A stretch of 64,000 nucleotides of DNA, taken from the NCBI GenBank assembly GCA_033297075.1, contig MU858047.1, forward strand, positions 780,361 to 844,360, in the 5' to 3' direction. The notes under the pieces were generated by a model. That model ran no database searches, had not been told where the DNA came from, and saw only the letters and a program-made list of their open reading frames with translations. Below are positions 44,799-56,396 of this stretch, one piece after another; the first letter of the stretch is position 1; the number at the start of each line of letters is the position of its first letter. Source of the DNA: Rhypophila decipiens (Eukaryota > Ascomycota > Sordariomycetes > Sordariales > Naviculisporaceae). The translations under genes and the position numbers were made by a program.

Positions 44799-47660
44799 GG
44801 GTTCAGAATCTGAGTGCTCGAGCGTTGGGAGGAAAGCGGCCTATGCGAAAGAGATGAATACGGTCACAACGTGTTGCGATTACCGTAGGGCACGTGGAAG
44901 GGGTGGGAGATGGGATGGAGCAAAATAAGTCATGAGATGAACAAAGGAGCGGATGAGATAGAACCAAATTCCATAGAGTATAGAGTTACTGAAGTTGTCC
45001 TCGTCATGTCATCCTTTTGGTTCACTCAAGTCTATCCTAGTGTACGGCTGACTCGCCCAAGTGAGTCTCAGGTATGTGGTGACTGAAGATGATAAAAGCT
45101 CGCGACAGTATACTTCAAACTACGAGGTTGAGAGCAATAATTGAGATTCGTGCTGTTTTAATAAGCCAAATAAAGGTGAATGGTGAGTAGATGTGAGATG
45201 GAATAAAAGAAAACAAACCTTTAATGTTCTTCATGATGAGATGCTGAACCGGTCGGTGAATTCTCATGAGCAGACTTGGGCAACTGAATATAGAACAAAC
45301 GGGTATGTTATAAACTTAAGTACTGAAACTCCAAGGCTCATATATAAGAATATTTTGACCTTATCCACGGAAAAGCCCCCAAAGCCGTACGGAATGCATG
45401 CGAGCAGGACATATTTGCGACATGAAAAAGTCGTTGAAAGTTTATTAACTCATTCAACATCGCTTCGTCTCCACCGCGGCATGATTCGTTATCATGAAAG
45501 CTCAGAAGCCGAAACAAGCACAGGCGAGATAAGCGCCGCAGCAGGATTCCGACGTGTTGGTGAGATGAGAGCGAAGCTGATTGCAAAAGTCCGACAACCG
45601 CCCCAATTGATATAATTACCTACCGTGAAAGGATGTTGAATAAAAGTCTCGGGCTTTGTTACCCAACATACCTCAGCTCATGTATCTCTCACTTGAAGGA
45701 CCATTATTTAGCCCATGATGAAAAAAATGTCGCATTGTTTCAAGACTAAATGTGCTTACAAGCCGCAAAGCCAGCACAATAACTATCGACAGTGCAGCTA
45801 GGCGATTAGCGAGAAGCAGCAATCCAACGTCATCTCTTAGGGAGGGGGCACGGATGGGGTTTGAGAAAAAACAGAGGCACGATAAAGATAACCGTTGTGT
45901 GAGATGTGCCACCGCGCCTCACTTCCGCCTCTCACTGGAGTATTCTGCTGTGCAAGCTTGCCGCCTTTCTCGGAGCTTGCAAACATCCTTGGGGCTCCCT
46001 ATCTGTGACTCTGCAGCATGGAGATCTTTGGTGCCTCAGTTATGCTTATCCTCTGTGCCTGTTGCACTATTTTTACTGGACAGGGTATGGAGGTTAGGAT
46101 GGCAGTTGGAAGCTTCCCTACCGAGGAGGCTGAGAATATGGGTCACCTTGATCAACCATGCCACACAGAATCCCTCGATCCCTGACCAACACCGTTTGTT
46201 TCTCCTCAAAAGCACGGTTGGTAAGATTTCATCAACTCTGATTGGCTTGTTATCTGGTTTCCTGGTGATTCCTACGCTCAAAAAACTCAATTGAGCTTAT
46301 CATGATGATGGGCTGTGGTCGTGAGAATGGTCGTGAGAAATGCGGCCGCTTTTCACAGATATATTGACAAAGAGGCTCACAAGTTGTCAAAACTGAGCAC
46401 TGGCATATATAGGTAACGAACTAACCTAAATACAAAGACCCCAAAACCTCACGACAACTATTGATCATTATTATCCATCATCATCGTGACAGTCTCATGG
46501 ACGGCCTTGAAGGCGTTTGGGCGAGCAGCTAGTCTGACTACACCAACATTTACCACCAAACATTCTTCATTTCACCCCCATCGGCTGGCCGATCTCTTTG
46601 ATACCCAATATTCTTTTCTCAAAGTTTTACCGCACAAATCCCATCATAATCATGCTCCAGAGAATACCCCTCAGACGGAGCCTATCCCGGTCAGTGATCC
46701 GGTTGATTCGGAGAACACTACCACTCGTCAAGAGTCGGAGACGGTCCTGGACGACGGATGCCAAGATACGGGTACCGATCGATATATAAACCCGACGAAG
46801 GAAGGATGGGAATCCGAAAACGACTATCATGATCAACGGCCATCTTGTGTTGATGACGGAATGATACGATGGCCCATGAACTATCACGACACAGAAGTCC
46901 GTAACGAGACAGATGATGACTGGCATCATCCGGTCATCAATTGGTCATAAACAACTCACCTTCATCACTTGAACAAAAAGGCCCACTGGAGATTCCACGA
47001 TATCAAAACCCGGTTTTCGGGTCCGAGTCAGTTACCGACATTGAGGATGAAACCCAACGTCGTCCATGCCACTTGAAGGGAGTTGTGCGAGTCGAGATGG
47101 TGATTTGGCCAGTGAATCTTGGAACAAGAACAGAGCCTAGGAAATTAGGTGCGAGGCAGGACTGATGCATATGGAGGGGTCTTGGGTGTCTTTTCCCCTT
47201 TTCTTCTCTTCTTTTTCTCCATTCTTCTTCTTTCTTTGGACCCTGTTGTCTCTTTTCTCTTTTGCCCCGCCATCATTGATGGTTGCTTTGATACTTTTGT
47301 ACAGTAGACTGTTATACCCTTATAGACCTTTAAGGAGGGCTTGGTCCAACTTGGACCTTGTATCTTGGACAGCGAGCAATCCCCCAGTGGCGTGGCCGTC
47401 TAAGCCTGTGTTGTTGCCCAGATGATTGTCCATACAGTACAAGGAGTGCAATGAGAGTTCCAATCCACATACGAAATTCCCTAACCAGACGTGTAAAGGC
47501 TCAGGACGTCTCATCATCAGGCAGGTACTCATTGGCACGACACGGCAACTGGAGAAACAAACGAAATTTAGCATAGACTTGATGGCTTCTTGCCCCCTGT
47601 TCTATTTGTGGTAATCCATATGTACAAAGCAGGCTCGCCCGTGGGCTTGGAATCCTCCCT
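44799..47660. other. intergenic, no supported gene
   Basis: About 2.9 kb between convergent ends of the SDR and NDUFA12. The only long frame (46486-46950, plus) lacks an ATG. A T/C-rich tract lies at about 47175-47275. No RNA gene is seen. Confidence 0.5.
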
Positions 47661-48475
47661 CTAGTTTCTCGGGGCGGCAATTGGCTCCCATGCGGAGACC
47701 TTGGGCTTGACACTAGAACAATAACCGTCAGTTTCGCGAAAATGGCTTAAAAGCAGTCCAGGCTGGTAACGCACGTGTTGTATGTCTTGAAGGCGCCGCG
47801 GGTGGCAGTATAATTGGGCATCGCCTTTGTATTCGCCCAGGGCCTGCTGATCTGAACGCTGGGATCTTGGGTTGGGATGGTGTCGGTGCCGTACGAGATC
47901 CACAGATGCCACAGAGGGTCGATTTGGGCTCTAGATGATTGTTTGTAGTTCGTCAGTCCTTCCTTCACGTCCCTTGTATTCGTGATGTTCGGTCGGGCAT
48001 GCTCGGGGCCTGTCGTCATATTGGTGGGGAAACGTACGGGTCAAAGTCGTGCTTCTTGTAGTCTACCCATCTTGTGCGCACTGTTTTTGACAGTCAGATA
48101 ATTGTCCAGGTCATAATCTCAGTAGTTACTCACGTGGCAATTCGTCATTGTTTTCGTAGAACTTGTTGCCAGCTTTGTCGACGCCAACAAGAGTACCGGC
48201 CTTGGTATCGCCTATCTCGCACCGTCAGTATCGGCAGTCACCCTCCCAATGATTCATGCGGTTCGTCCGTACCAATATACTACAGTCGGAGAGTGGGAGG
48301 TTAGCCGGGCGCATGCGACAGCGGGGTCATCCGAGGGAGACGAACTTGGAGTTGGTGCCAGTATTCCTGTTGTCACGCATTGTCAGCTCATGGTTTCCCG
48401 CGATACGGTCGGTGATTGACAAACCTTGAGGCCAATCTTGCGGAGATTGCCCAAAGTCCTTGTGATGGTCGACAT
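47661..48475 (-). CDS. NDUFA12: complex I accessory subunit NDUFA12 (B17.2)
   Basis: Seven exons: 48425-48475, 48346-48366, 48273-48279, 48134-48211, 48038-48080, 47775-47930 and 47661-47712. They give 135 residues in one frame. The protein has the family hallmarks: EYWHQLQYIGDTKAGTLVGV, NKFYENNDELP, RTRWVDYKKHDFDPAQIDP, LWHLWISYGTDTIPTQDP and the NYTATRGAFKTYNT end. NDUFA12 is a matrix-side accessory subunit of NADH:ubiquinone oxidoreductase, needed for its late assembly. The third exon is only 7 nt (TATATTG). It is flanked by a 66-nt and a 61-nt intron, each with a clear branch site (GCTAAC, ACTGAC) and a TAG acceptor, and is needed to restore QYIGDTK. The start codon lies 332 bp from that of PGS1 on the other strand. 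Confidence 0.97.
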
Positions 48476-48807
48476 CTTTGCTTCGGGGCGGGCCAATTGA
48501 CCGTGTCGGGGGTGTTGATAGCTCGATTAGGAGGGATGTCGTCGCCAATTCGAAGACGGATTGACGGACTTGGTGGAGTCTCCAGCTCGAAGCACCAAGC
48601 TTCTGTGGAAAACGCCGAGCCAATCAGAAGCTCCACCAAGGTGCCCCATAATAACCCGTAATGCCAAGACAAGCTAACCCTGTCGGTCGCGATCGCTCGT
48701 CATTGCTCAATGATGTCGCCAAAAATTTGGATGGAAGCTTTTAATCAAATTGGCCAAATTGGCGATAGCTCCTTCTTGATGCACCTCTTGCCTCATATCC
48801 CGCGGAC
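48476..48807. promoter_or_regulatory. shared divergent promoter of NDUFA12 and PGS1
   Basis: Only 332 bases separate the start codons of two divergently transcribed genes for mitochondrial inner-membrane functions. Both promoters and leaders must fit here. No TATA box is evident, and no specific binding site can be assigned from sequence alone. Confidence 0.7.
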
Positions 48808-50503
48808 ATGCTGACAAGGACTGCCTCGCGATGCTGTAGCAAGCTCAGAAGCTCAGCATGCGGACCTTGCTTCCGCTTCTCAAAACCACAATGCCGTCGC
48901 TTCTCGATGCCCGCTTCTGGGGCAGCACACAGTAGTCCTCCAGCATCGAGCGCCGCGATGCTCGCCCCCTTTGTGGGTGAGCTCGACAACATTGCTCCCT
49001 CGTTCAAGATAAACGGATCCCAAATTCGAGTCCTACAGACGCCCTCCGAGTTCTACGAAACCCTCAAGGTTTGAGCATCCAGCCGCGATGCCATCGATAG
49101 TGGTTAACAAAGTTGCAGGAAAAAATACGCAAGGCGGAGAGGCACATCTTCCTCTCCACACTTTATATCGGCAAGTCAGAGAAAGAATTGGTATAGCCAC
49201 CCGCCACACCTTTTCCTCGACATCCAACTGATCGTGTCAGATTGCTACACTTCGACAAGCCCTCCGCGACAAGCCGCAACTCAGACTCAGCATCCTCACT
49301 GATGCCCTTCGAGGCACCCGAGAGGCACCCGAACCATCATGCGCATCTCTATTAGCCCCCTTGATCGCCGAGTTTGGTGCCGACCGAGTCGAGATCCGCC
49401 TGTACCACACACCGAACCTGACAGGATTAAGGAAGAAATATATACCTAAAAGGATCAACGAGGGATGGGGCTTGCAACACATGAAGCTGTATGGCTTCGA
49501 CGACGAGATAATTTTGTCGGGCGCCAACCTGTCAAACGACTACTTTACAAATAGGCAGGATCGCTACCATCTGTTTTCGTCCAAGGATGTTACGGAGTAC
49601 TTCTCGAACTTACACGGCGCGATATCGTCCCTGAGCTTCCTGGTTGAGCCGTCAGAATCCCCTGCGGGGTTCGAAATGACCTGGCCTGAGACCAATTCTG
49701 CTCCCTCTCCGTTGGCGAACCCAAAACAGTTCGTCACGGAAGCCAGTGGTCTCCTTGCTGGCCTCATATCTGCAAAGACGACAGCACTGACGGCAAATGA
49801 TCAGACACCAGCTGATAAGAAAGATACTTCGGTCTACGTCTTGTCGCAGTTCTCGCAACTCCTATCCCCAGACACGTCGACTGAACTCCCGGCGGTCACC
49901 CATATTCTTCACACACTTGCGTCACCACGCTATGCCAAGTCCTCGTGGACGTTCACAGCCGGGTATTTCAACCCAGCCCCGTCCCTCTCACAGCTGCTTA
50001 TAAATACTGCGTCCGAGAAAGGTACTGTTATTACAGCCTCACCAGACGCAAATGGATTTTACAAGTCGCCCGGCGTTTCAGGTCTGTTACCAGGCGCATA
50101 TACGTTGCTAGCCAGGCGCTTCTTGCACTCAGTCCACCAACACAAGCGTGATTCGGCGATTACTTTGCGGGAATGGAAAAGGGGCGCAGTTGATGACCCC
50201 GACAGGTGGACGTACCATGCCAAGGGACTCTGGGTTGCGTTACCCCATAGCCAGAACCCATCCATCACTCTGGTCGGCAGCTCCAACTACACTAAGCGAA
50301 GTTACTCGCTGGACCTGGAGGCTAACGCGCTGATCGTGACGGAGAACGAAGAGCTGAAAATGAGGCTGGGAGATGAGCAGCGTTGGCTACAGGAACACAG
50401 TGTCAACATGACAAGAGATGACTTTGCCAAAACTGAGCGTCGCGTTGGGCTGAGAGTACGGCTTGCCATGCTGATGGTGAAGCTTCTTGGCGGTGCTCTC
50501 TGA
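48808..50503 (+). CDS. PGS1: phosphatidylglycerophosphate synthase, mitochondrial
   Basis: Exons 48808-49068, 49119-49190 and 49241-50503 (two introns of 50 nt) give 531 residues. The N-terminus is Arg/Ser/Cys-rich and lacks acidic residues for about 55 residues, as in a mitochondrial presequence. It carries the PLD-superfamily HKD motif HMKLYGFD (His191) followed by SGANLSNDYFTNRQDRY, and the second site YHAKGLWVALP (His437) followed by LVGSSNYTKRSYSLDLEAN. These identify CDP-diacylglycerol-glycerol-3-phosphate 3-phosphatidyltransferase, the committed step to phosphatidylglycerol and cardiolipin in the inner membrane. The length fits the fungal family. It is divergent from NDUFA12, whose complex depends on cardiolipin. 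Confidence 0.97.
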
Positions 50504-50780
50504 ATGGTGTTGACTTTGTGTCACTATTACCCTTCTCTGCTCTTGTTTTGATAGAACTTTTAATATCGAGTATGGGCAATGCTCTAGTGATAGACTGTAC
50601 GATTGTGTGGCATGGTAGCAGATGGATATACCCAGTCAACGGTGGTGGTTATCGGTGCGAATAGAATGCGTTTCTAAGATTTGCATGATGTCGACGTTGT
50701 TGTCACACCTGCGGCGAAAGAAGCTTAACCAAAAACGCTTCAATATCTAACATAACTCATCATGATATACGTCCTTTCAC

Positions 50781-51942
50781 CTAGGGAGCATCGGTGGGGT
50801 CCCTGGACCAGTTGAACACACAAAGTCAGTCAGTCGCCTTGGGAATCCTGATGAATGGAAGGACAACTTACCAATCAGTAACAAGGTGCTCATCCAGCCC
50901 ATCCAGCGTTGCCATATCTTCCTTTGAAATCTCGAACCCACCCACATCGGCATTTGTCACGAGCCGATCCTTTTTGGCGCTCTTGGGCAGCGTCACGAAG
51001 CCATGCTGGACCGACCACCTATTGCCACACTCGAACTTTTAGGACAAGAACCAGACCAATCCTCCCATCGATCAAGCACAGGAAAAGGGGCGCAGAAAAA
51101 AATAGAGACAAAAGAATGAGTGAACCTACCGAACCATCAACTGTGCCTCGGAGACACCATACTTGTCCGCCAACCCCTTGAGCGTCTTACTCCTCCCACC
51201 AAACTTCATACCCCTTGCCAATGGAGCATAGGCCTCGACAACAATCCCATACTTGGCGCAGCACTCTCGTATCGCATTCTGGGTATTAAACGGGTGCACT
51301 TCGATCTGGTTGACAGCCGGCTTGACCCTCGGATTGGACGCCATCAGCTCCTCGATATGCGCAACGCCGTAGTTGCTCACTCCTATTGATTTTATCTCGA
51401 CTTGCTCATCATCACCGTCACCGGCGAGGACATACTCCTCTAGTGTCTTCCACGAAGTCATCCTCGCGGCTTTTCCACCCAAAGGCGAATGCAACAGGAA
51501 GAGATCTACATAACCAAGCGGTTTTGCCGCAGAGAGGGATTTATCCACCGCCCGGCGGATTTGAGAGACAGAGGTGGAGTTGTCTTTTAGCTTGGTTGTG
51601 TAAAAGATGTCGGATCTTGTGATTCCGCTGCTGGTGGTGTTTGGGGACGACAAGAAAGAGGCGATGGAGGAAGCTGTTTCGGCCTCGTTTTCGTACCACT
51701 GCGCCGAGTCGAACCCGCGATATCCTGCCTCGAGGGCCCAGCGGACTGAGCGGGTTGTCTCGGTGGGGGACATCATGTACAGGCCTAGTTGGATTTGGGG
51801 GATTTTGAGGTTGTTTGGGAGCTGGTCAGGCTCCGTTTCTTGTGTCAGCGATGGGTCTAGCGGGTTGAGAGGAGAAGAGGATATATACCTGTATCGTTCG
51901 TGAGAGCATCTCCTTCGCGGTGCTGCCTGTTTTGGTCGTCAT
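50781..51942 (-). CDS. aldo-keto reductase
   Basis: Four exons, 51889-51942, 51130-51821, 50872-51018 and 50781-50802, give 304 residues. The first intron uses GTATAT and CTGACCAG, which joins the short leader [11 protein letters not shown] to [19 protein letters not shown]; other nearby AGs break the frame. Catalytic residues of the AKR barrel are visible: Asp56 and Tyr61 in [13 protein letters not shown], Lys95 in FYTTKLKD and His129 in LFLLHSP. The NADPH-binding side shows [18 protein letters not shown]. It should be a soluble cytosolic NADPH-dependent carbonyl reductase. The last exon encodes only seven residues (DPTDAP end). The substrate is unknown. Its 3' end faces that of PGS1. Confidence 0.94.
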
Positions 51943-52790
51943 TCTGGATTCGAGTGATTGGTATGGGGGTTATCTATCGAGCAGCTGAAAGATAAAGAGG
52001 CCTAATTTCCTGTGTTTCCAGCTTTTGTGATATCTTGAGTTGGCAGTGGGTTGGTGAGGCTGAGATTCACACCCAGTTCTGTTTCCAAGTTCACATTCAA
52101 GAGGAGGTAAATGGATGAGGTCATAACCCGTCCCTTTATCTCCGGTCCTATACCCCCTTCTCCGCTTTCGGCCCCACTCCTTCACAATGTCCGATAAAAA
52201 AGAACCTGACCGCATTTCTCCGGCCCTCCGGTTGCTTGAGTTGGATCCATGAAAAAGGGGGCCCTGGCAGACGAGCATAAACTTGAGCTACGAAATACTT
52301 TTCTTATTGGAAAGAAGCCGTATTGACGCTTACATGCCTCCTTCTGAAATCGTCGCCATCATCTACACTCCGATCAGCCAAAATAGGGGTTTGTACATCA
52401 CGGACAACAAAGGACAGTTCATGTCGAGCACCGCCATGCGCCATCGACGATATAACATTTGTAGGCATCTCAAGAAATGGGAATGCTTGACTAACTAGAG
52501 GGCTCAACTACTCTCAGCCACAAGAAACGCAGACAAATGCAAAGCAAAAACGAACAAACAACTCAAACTTGATAACAAAACGGCGGAACATGGAAAAGAC
52601 GTTCTTTCTATGCGCCGGACGTCTAGAATGCTTCTCTTGTCTTCAGATCTTGACAATCGGATTTAGTATGCATGCGACTTCTAGAACAGGCAAGTAAAGA
52701 AACCGCAAAAAGAAACTCAAATCCAGCCCAAAATGAAAGGAATTTGATGCACGGCATATGTACAAGCTAGCTGAAAGACTGAAGATCTGC
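51943..52790. other. intergenic, no gene seen
   Basis: About 0.85 kb from the AKR start to the stop of the transhydrogenase gene, both on the minus strand. It holds the AKR promoter and a 3' UTR. No supported frame. Confidence 0.5.
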
Positions 52791-55700
52791 CTAGTTCTTG
52801 AACCGAGTTTCGATGGCTGCTTTGATCGCTGTGGGGTGAGGGTGTCAGTAATTATACTCTAGCAGTCATAAGGGACCTGTCATACCTTCGGTTGTGACTC
52901 TCGCATCTCCAAACAGCATCTTGGTCCCAGGCATGTAGAACATGGGGTTCGGGACGTCGGCTGGGAAGCACCCTGGTTAGTTATCATCGATAATGAGGCG
53001 GTCTTCGGTTTGACTCACCATATCCACTGGCCATGCCCCTCTTCATGACAACAACCTGCTTGCTCTTCCAAGCTTGCAGGACCGGCATACCGGCAATAGG
53101 GCTGCCTGGCTCGAGCGCAATGGGGTTCACCGTGTCGTTGGCACCAATGACAAGCGTGACGTCGGTTTCACCAAAGTCGTCGTTGATCTCGTCCATCTCC
53201 AGCACAATGTCATAGGGGACGCTCGCTTCGGCTAGGAGAACGTTGCACTGGCCAGGCATGCGGCCAGCCACGGGGTGAATGGCGAACCGGACCTTGATGC
53301 CCTTGGATCTCAGCATCTGCGTGATGTCGGATATGGCATACTGAGCTTTCGCAACAGCCATGCCGTATCCGACGATGATGATGACAGATTCTGCATTGGT
53401 CAGCATCTCAGCCGTGTCTTCCACGTTCGTCTGGGTCACGCTCCCTTCAATCTTGTATTCCGACGTTGTCGGTGCCGCGATTCCTCCAAACAAAACGTTT
53501 ACAAGAGACCGGTTCATGGCAACACACATGATGTACGAGAGAATAGACCCGGATACTCCGATAAGCGCACCCACAGTGGTGAGCAGCGGGTTGTCGAGCA
53601 TCAAGCCTTCTGCTACCAGGGCAAAGCCACTATAGGCATTGAGAACGGTAATTACCACAGGCATGTCAGCTCCACCAATGGCTGCGGTGGTGGTGTACCC
53701 CTTGATGAAGGAGAGCGCCGTGTTGGCAGCAAGCGCACCTGCGGCGATGAGTGGCGCCCCAGGAGCCATGGTAACGAAGGCGCCCATAGTCGCGACGTTG
53801 GTTGCGAGAAGAGTCGAGTTGATGACGTGGCGCCCAGGAAGCGTCAGTGGCCGCGATGACATCTTGCCGGCAAGCTTCAGGAAGGCGACGATGGAACCGG
53901 TAAATGTGATGCCACCAATGAGGACACCGAGATAGGCCGTCACCAGATGAAGAGTTGACACGTGGGAAAGATCCGCCATAACGCTACCGATGCTTGTCAA
54001 CACCGCAGCCAGGCCCACCACCGAATGCAAGGCCGCAACGGTCTGGGGAAGGTCCGTGGGCGTGATGCGTTTCCCGATCAGGAAGCCAATGATACTCCCA
54101 ATCGCAGCGAGGCCACCAAACTGGGTCAGGACCTCGGGCGAGAAACCAACAGCGACCAGGGAAGCCATCACACCCGAACCGACACCGAGCATGCCGAGGA
54201 GGTTACCCATCCGAGCCGTGGTCTGAGAAGCAAGACTGGAGATGGAAGTTATGCAGAGCACGGAGCTGACAAGATAGCCGGCCTGGACGAGACCAGCTGC
54301 ACCGGTGGAGGCTGCGGCGAGGAAGCCTCCACCAAACAAGACTGCCGGAACGCCCCAGAGCCATGGGTACTCGGGAGGATCTGTTGTTCGCCGAAACATG
54401 TCCAACATGCGCTTCGTGATGACAAAACCACCCGAGACATTGACAAAGGCCAGGAGAACCGAGGCGGCGCCGAACATCTGGGGAATCGTCTCCGGTAGGT
54501 AGCCTCCTCCCAAGATGAACAAGCCACCAACACCTACCATTCCAGAAATGGCATTGGTGACGCTCATGAGAGGAGAGTGCAGGGCCGACTGGACTCCCCA
54601 AACAACCCGGTACCCGATCAGAGATGCGAGCGCAAATATAAAAGCATTGCCCATGAAAAGGGGCCCAGTGAGCTTCCCGAGTGCCAGAGCTGTTCCCATA
54701 CCACCCGTCACGAGGGCAACTTCACGCGAAGTCTTCTGGAATGGCGTTACAGCCACCACTTCGGCCTCCTTGGCAGCAGTTGGGGAAGCTGCCGGCGCCG
54801 GTGGTGGTGCAGGTCGTGGAGCAGGAGGAAGTACCTTCCCATTCTCGGTAACAATCGCACCACGCACGACCTCGTCGCCCAAGTCGATGCCGTATTCCTT
54901 TTCCTTGGGAGCCATGGAAAGAAGGAACTTGGTAATGTTGTTCGAGTACAGGGTAGAGGACTGCGTCGGAAGCCGTGAAGGGAAGTCGGTATAACCTGGC
55001 ACAAGTTAGATATAGGCTCTCATGGAGCGAGCGTTCCAGCTTACCAATGATCTTGACATCCTTGTACGTGATGAGCTTTCCTGGCTCCGTCTTTTCGCAG
55101 TTCCCGCCAGCTTCCGCAGCGAGGTCAACAATGACAGAGCCCGGCCTCATGGTCTCCACCATTGACTTGGTGATCAGCTTAGGCGCAGGCTTGCCAGGAA
55201 TCAGGGCCGTAGTGATAATAATGTCAACCTCGCGCGCTTGCTCAGTGAAGAGCTTCATTTCGGCCTCAATGAACTCCTTGGACATTTCCTTGGCGTAGCC
55301 ACCGGCACCAGACCCATCTTCATGGAGATCAACTTCGATGAACTCGGCTCCAAGAGACTGAACTTGCTCGCGAGCAGCAGGCCGGGTGTCAAAGCCGCGT
55401 ACGATTGCTCCGAGTCTCCTCGCAGTAGCAATCGCACTCAAGCCGGCCACTCCAGCACCAATCACCAAGACTTTGCAAGGGGGGATCTTGCCGGCAGCTG
55501 TAACCTGGCCTGTAAGGAACCGACCGAAATTGTTAGATGCCTCGAGAACGGCCTTGTAGCCGGCGATGTTGGCCATGCTGCTCAGCGCATCAAAGACTTG
55601 GGCCCGGGAAATACGGGGGATCAGGTCCATGGCGAAAGACGTGGCCTTCCTAGCAGCTAGCTTCTCCACGAGCGGTTTGTTCTGCGCCGGCTGAAGGAAG

Positions 55701-56396
55701 CTGATGATGGTCTGGCCTGCTTTGGCACCTTCAGCTTCTTCTAGGCTGGGGCCGCGGACCTTGAGTACAATATCCGCCTCAGACCACACGGCAGAAGCAG
55801 AGTCCACCAAGATGGCGCCGGCCTTATCATAGGCTTCGTCAGGAAAGTCGGCTTCAGCACCGGCACCACTTTCCACCATCACCTTCTTGAACCCTTTCTT
55901 GAGTAGAAGAGCAACATTTTGAGGCGTCAGTGCTACCCGACGCTCATTAGGCCATGTCTCACGTGGGACAGCCACGGTGAGCTCAGAGTAAGGGGTGGTA
56001 GGTGGCAGAGGTGTAGAGGAGTCGGTCGAGTAAGCAGCCCCACGAGGTGTGATATGAGCCGGGACAGTCGACAGAACCGAAGCATGGCGGACCAGCTGAA
56101 GAGACTGAGCCTTTGCAGAAACAAGAGCCAGCGAAGGCGAGAGAGGACGGTCTTGGCTCAGGGTGCTTCGCCATGCTCGCTGAGAGTCTGCGGCGAGTCC
56201 AACGCGGAAGGGAACAGCGTCTACAGAAGGTAATTAGAATCACAATTCCAATGCAAGAAAGGTCGTGGGGCAGCTCACCAAATGCGTGAATGACATTGCG
56301 GAAGAGGCCATTTGCTGGTCGCGACGTGGCTGAGACAGAGCAAGACGCGGCATTATGTGCCACAGCGGGACGGAGGAGAGCCCGAGACAACGACAT
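52791..56396 (-). CDS. NNT: mitochondrial NAD(P) transhydrogenase (proton-translocating)
   Basis: Five exons, 56279-56396, 55045-56220, 53019-54995, 52886-52960 and 52791-52828, give 1127 residues. The N-terminus, [19 protein letters not shown], lacks acidic residues and is Arg/Ser/Ala-rich, as in a mitochondrial presequence. Next comes the NAD-binding domain I ([61 protein letters not shown]), a Pro/Ala linker ([15 protein letters not shown]), the multi-helix membrane domain II, and the NADP-binding domain III ([54 protein letters not shown]). It couples hydride transfer from NADH to NADP+ with proton entry across the inner membrane, supplying matrix NADPH. The single-chain domain order is that of animal and fungal enzymes. 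The C-terminal IETRFKN follows two small exons. Confidence 0.98.

Noticed and set aside
46486..46950. 154-codon plus-strand frame with acidic, His/Asn-rich content
   Set aside because: It starts at GTG with no ATG near its start, has no recognisable family and no intron join that adds one. Not enough support for a gene.
53275..54994. Long plus-strand frames opposite the transhydrogenase membrane domain
   Set aside because: Antisense shadows of a fully supported conserved gene.
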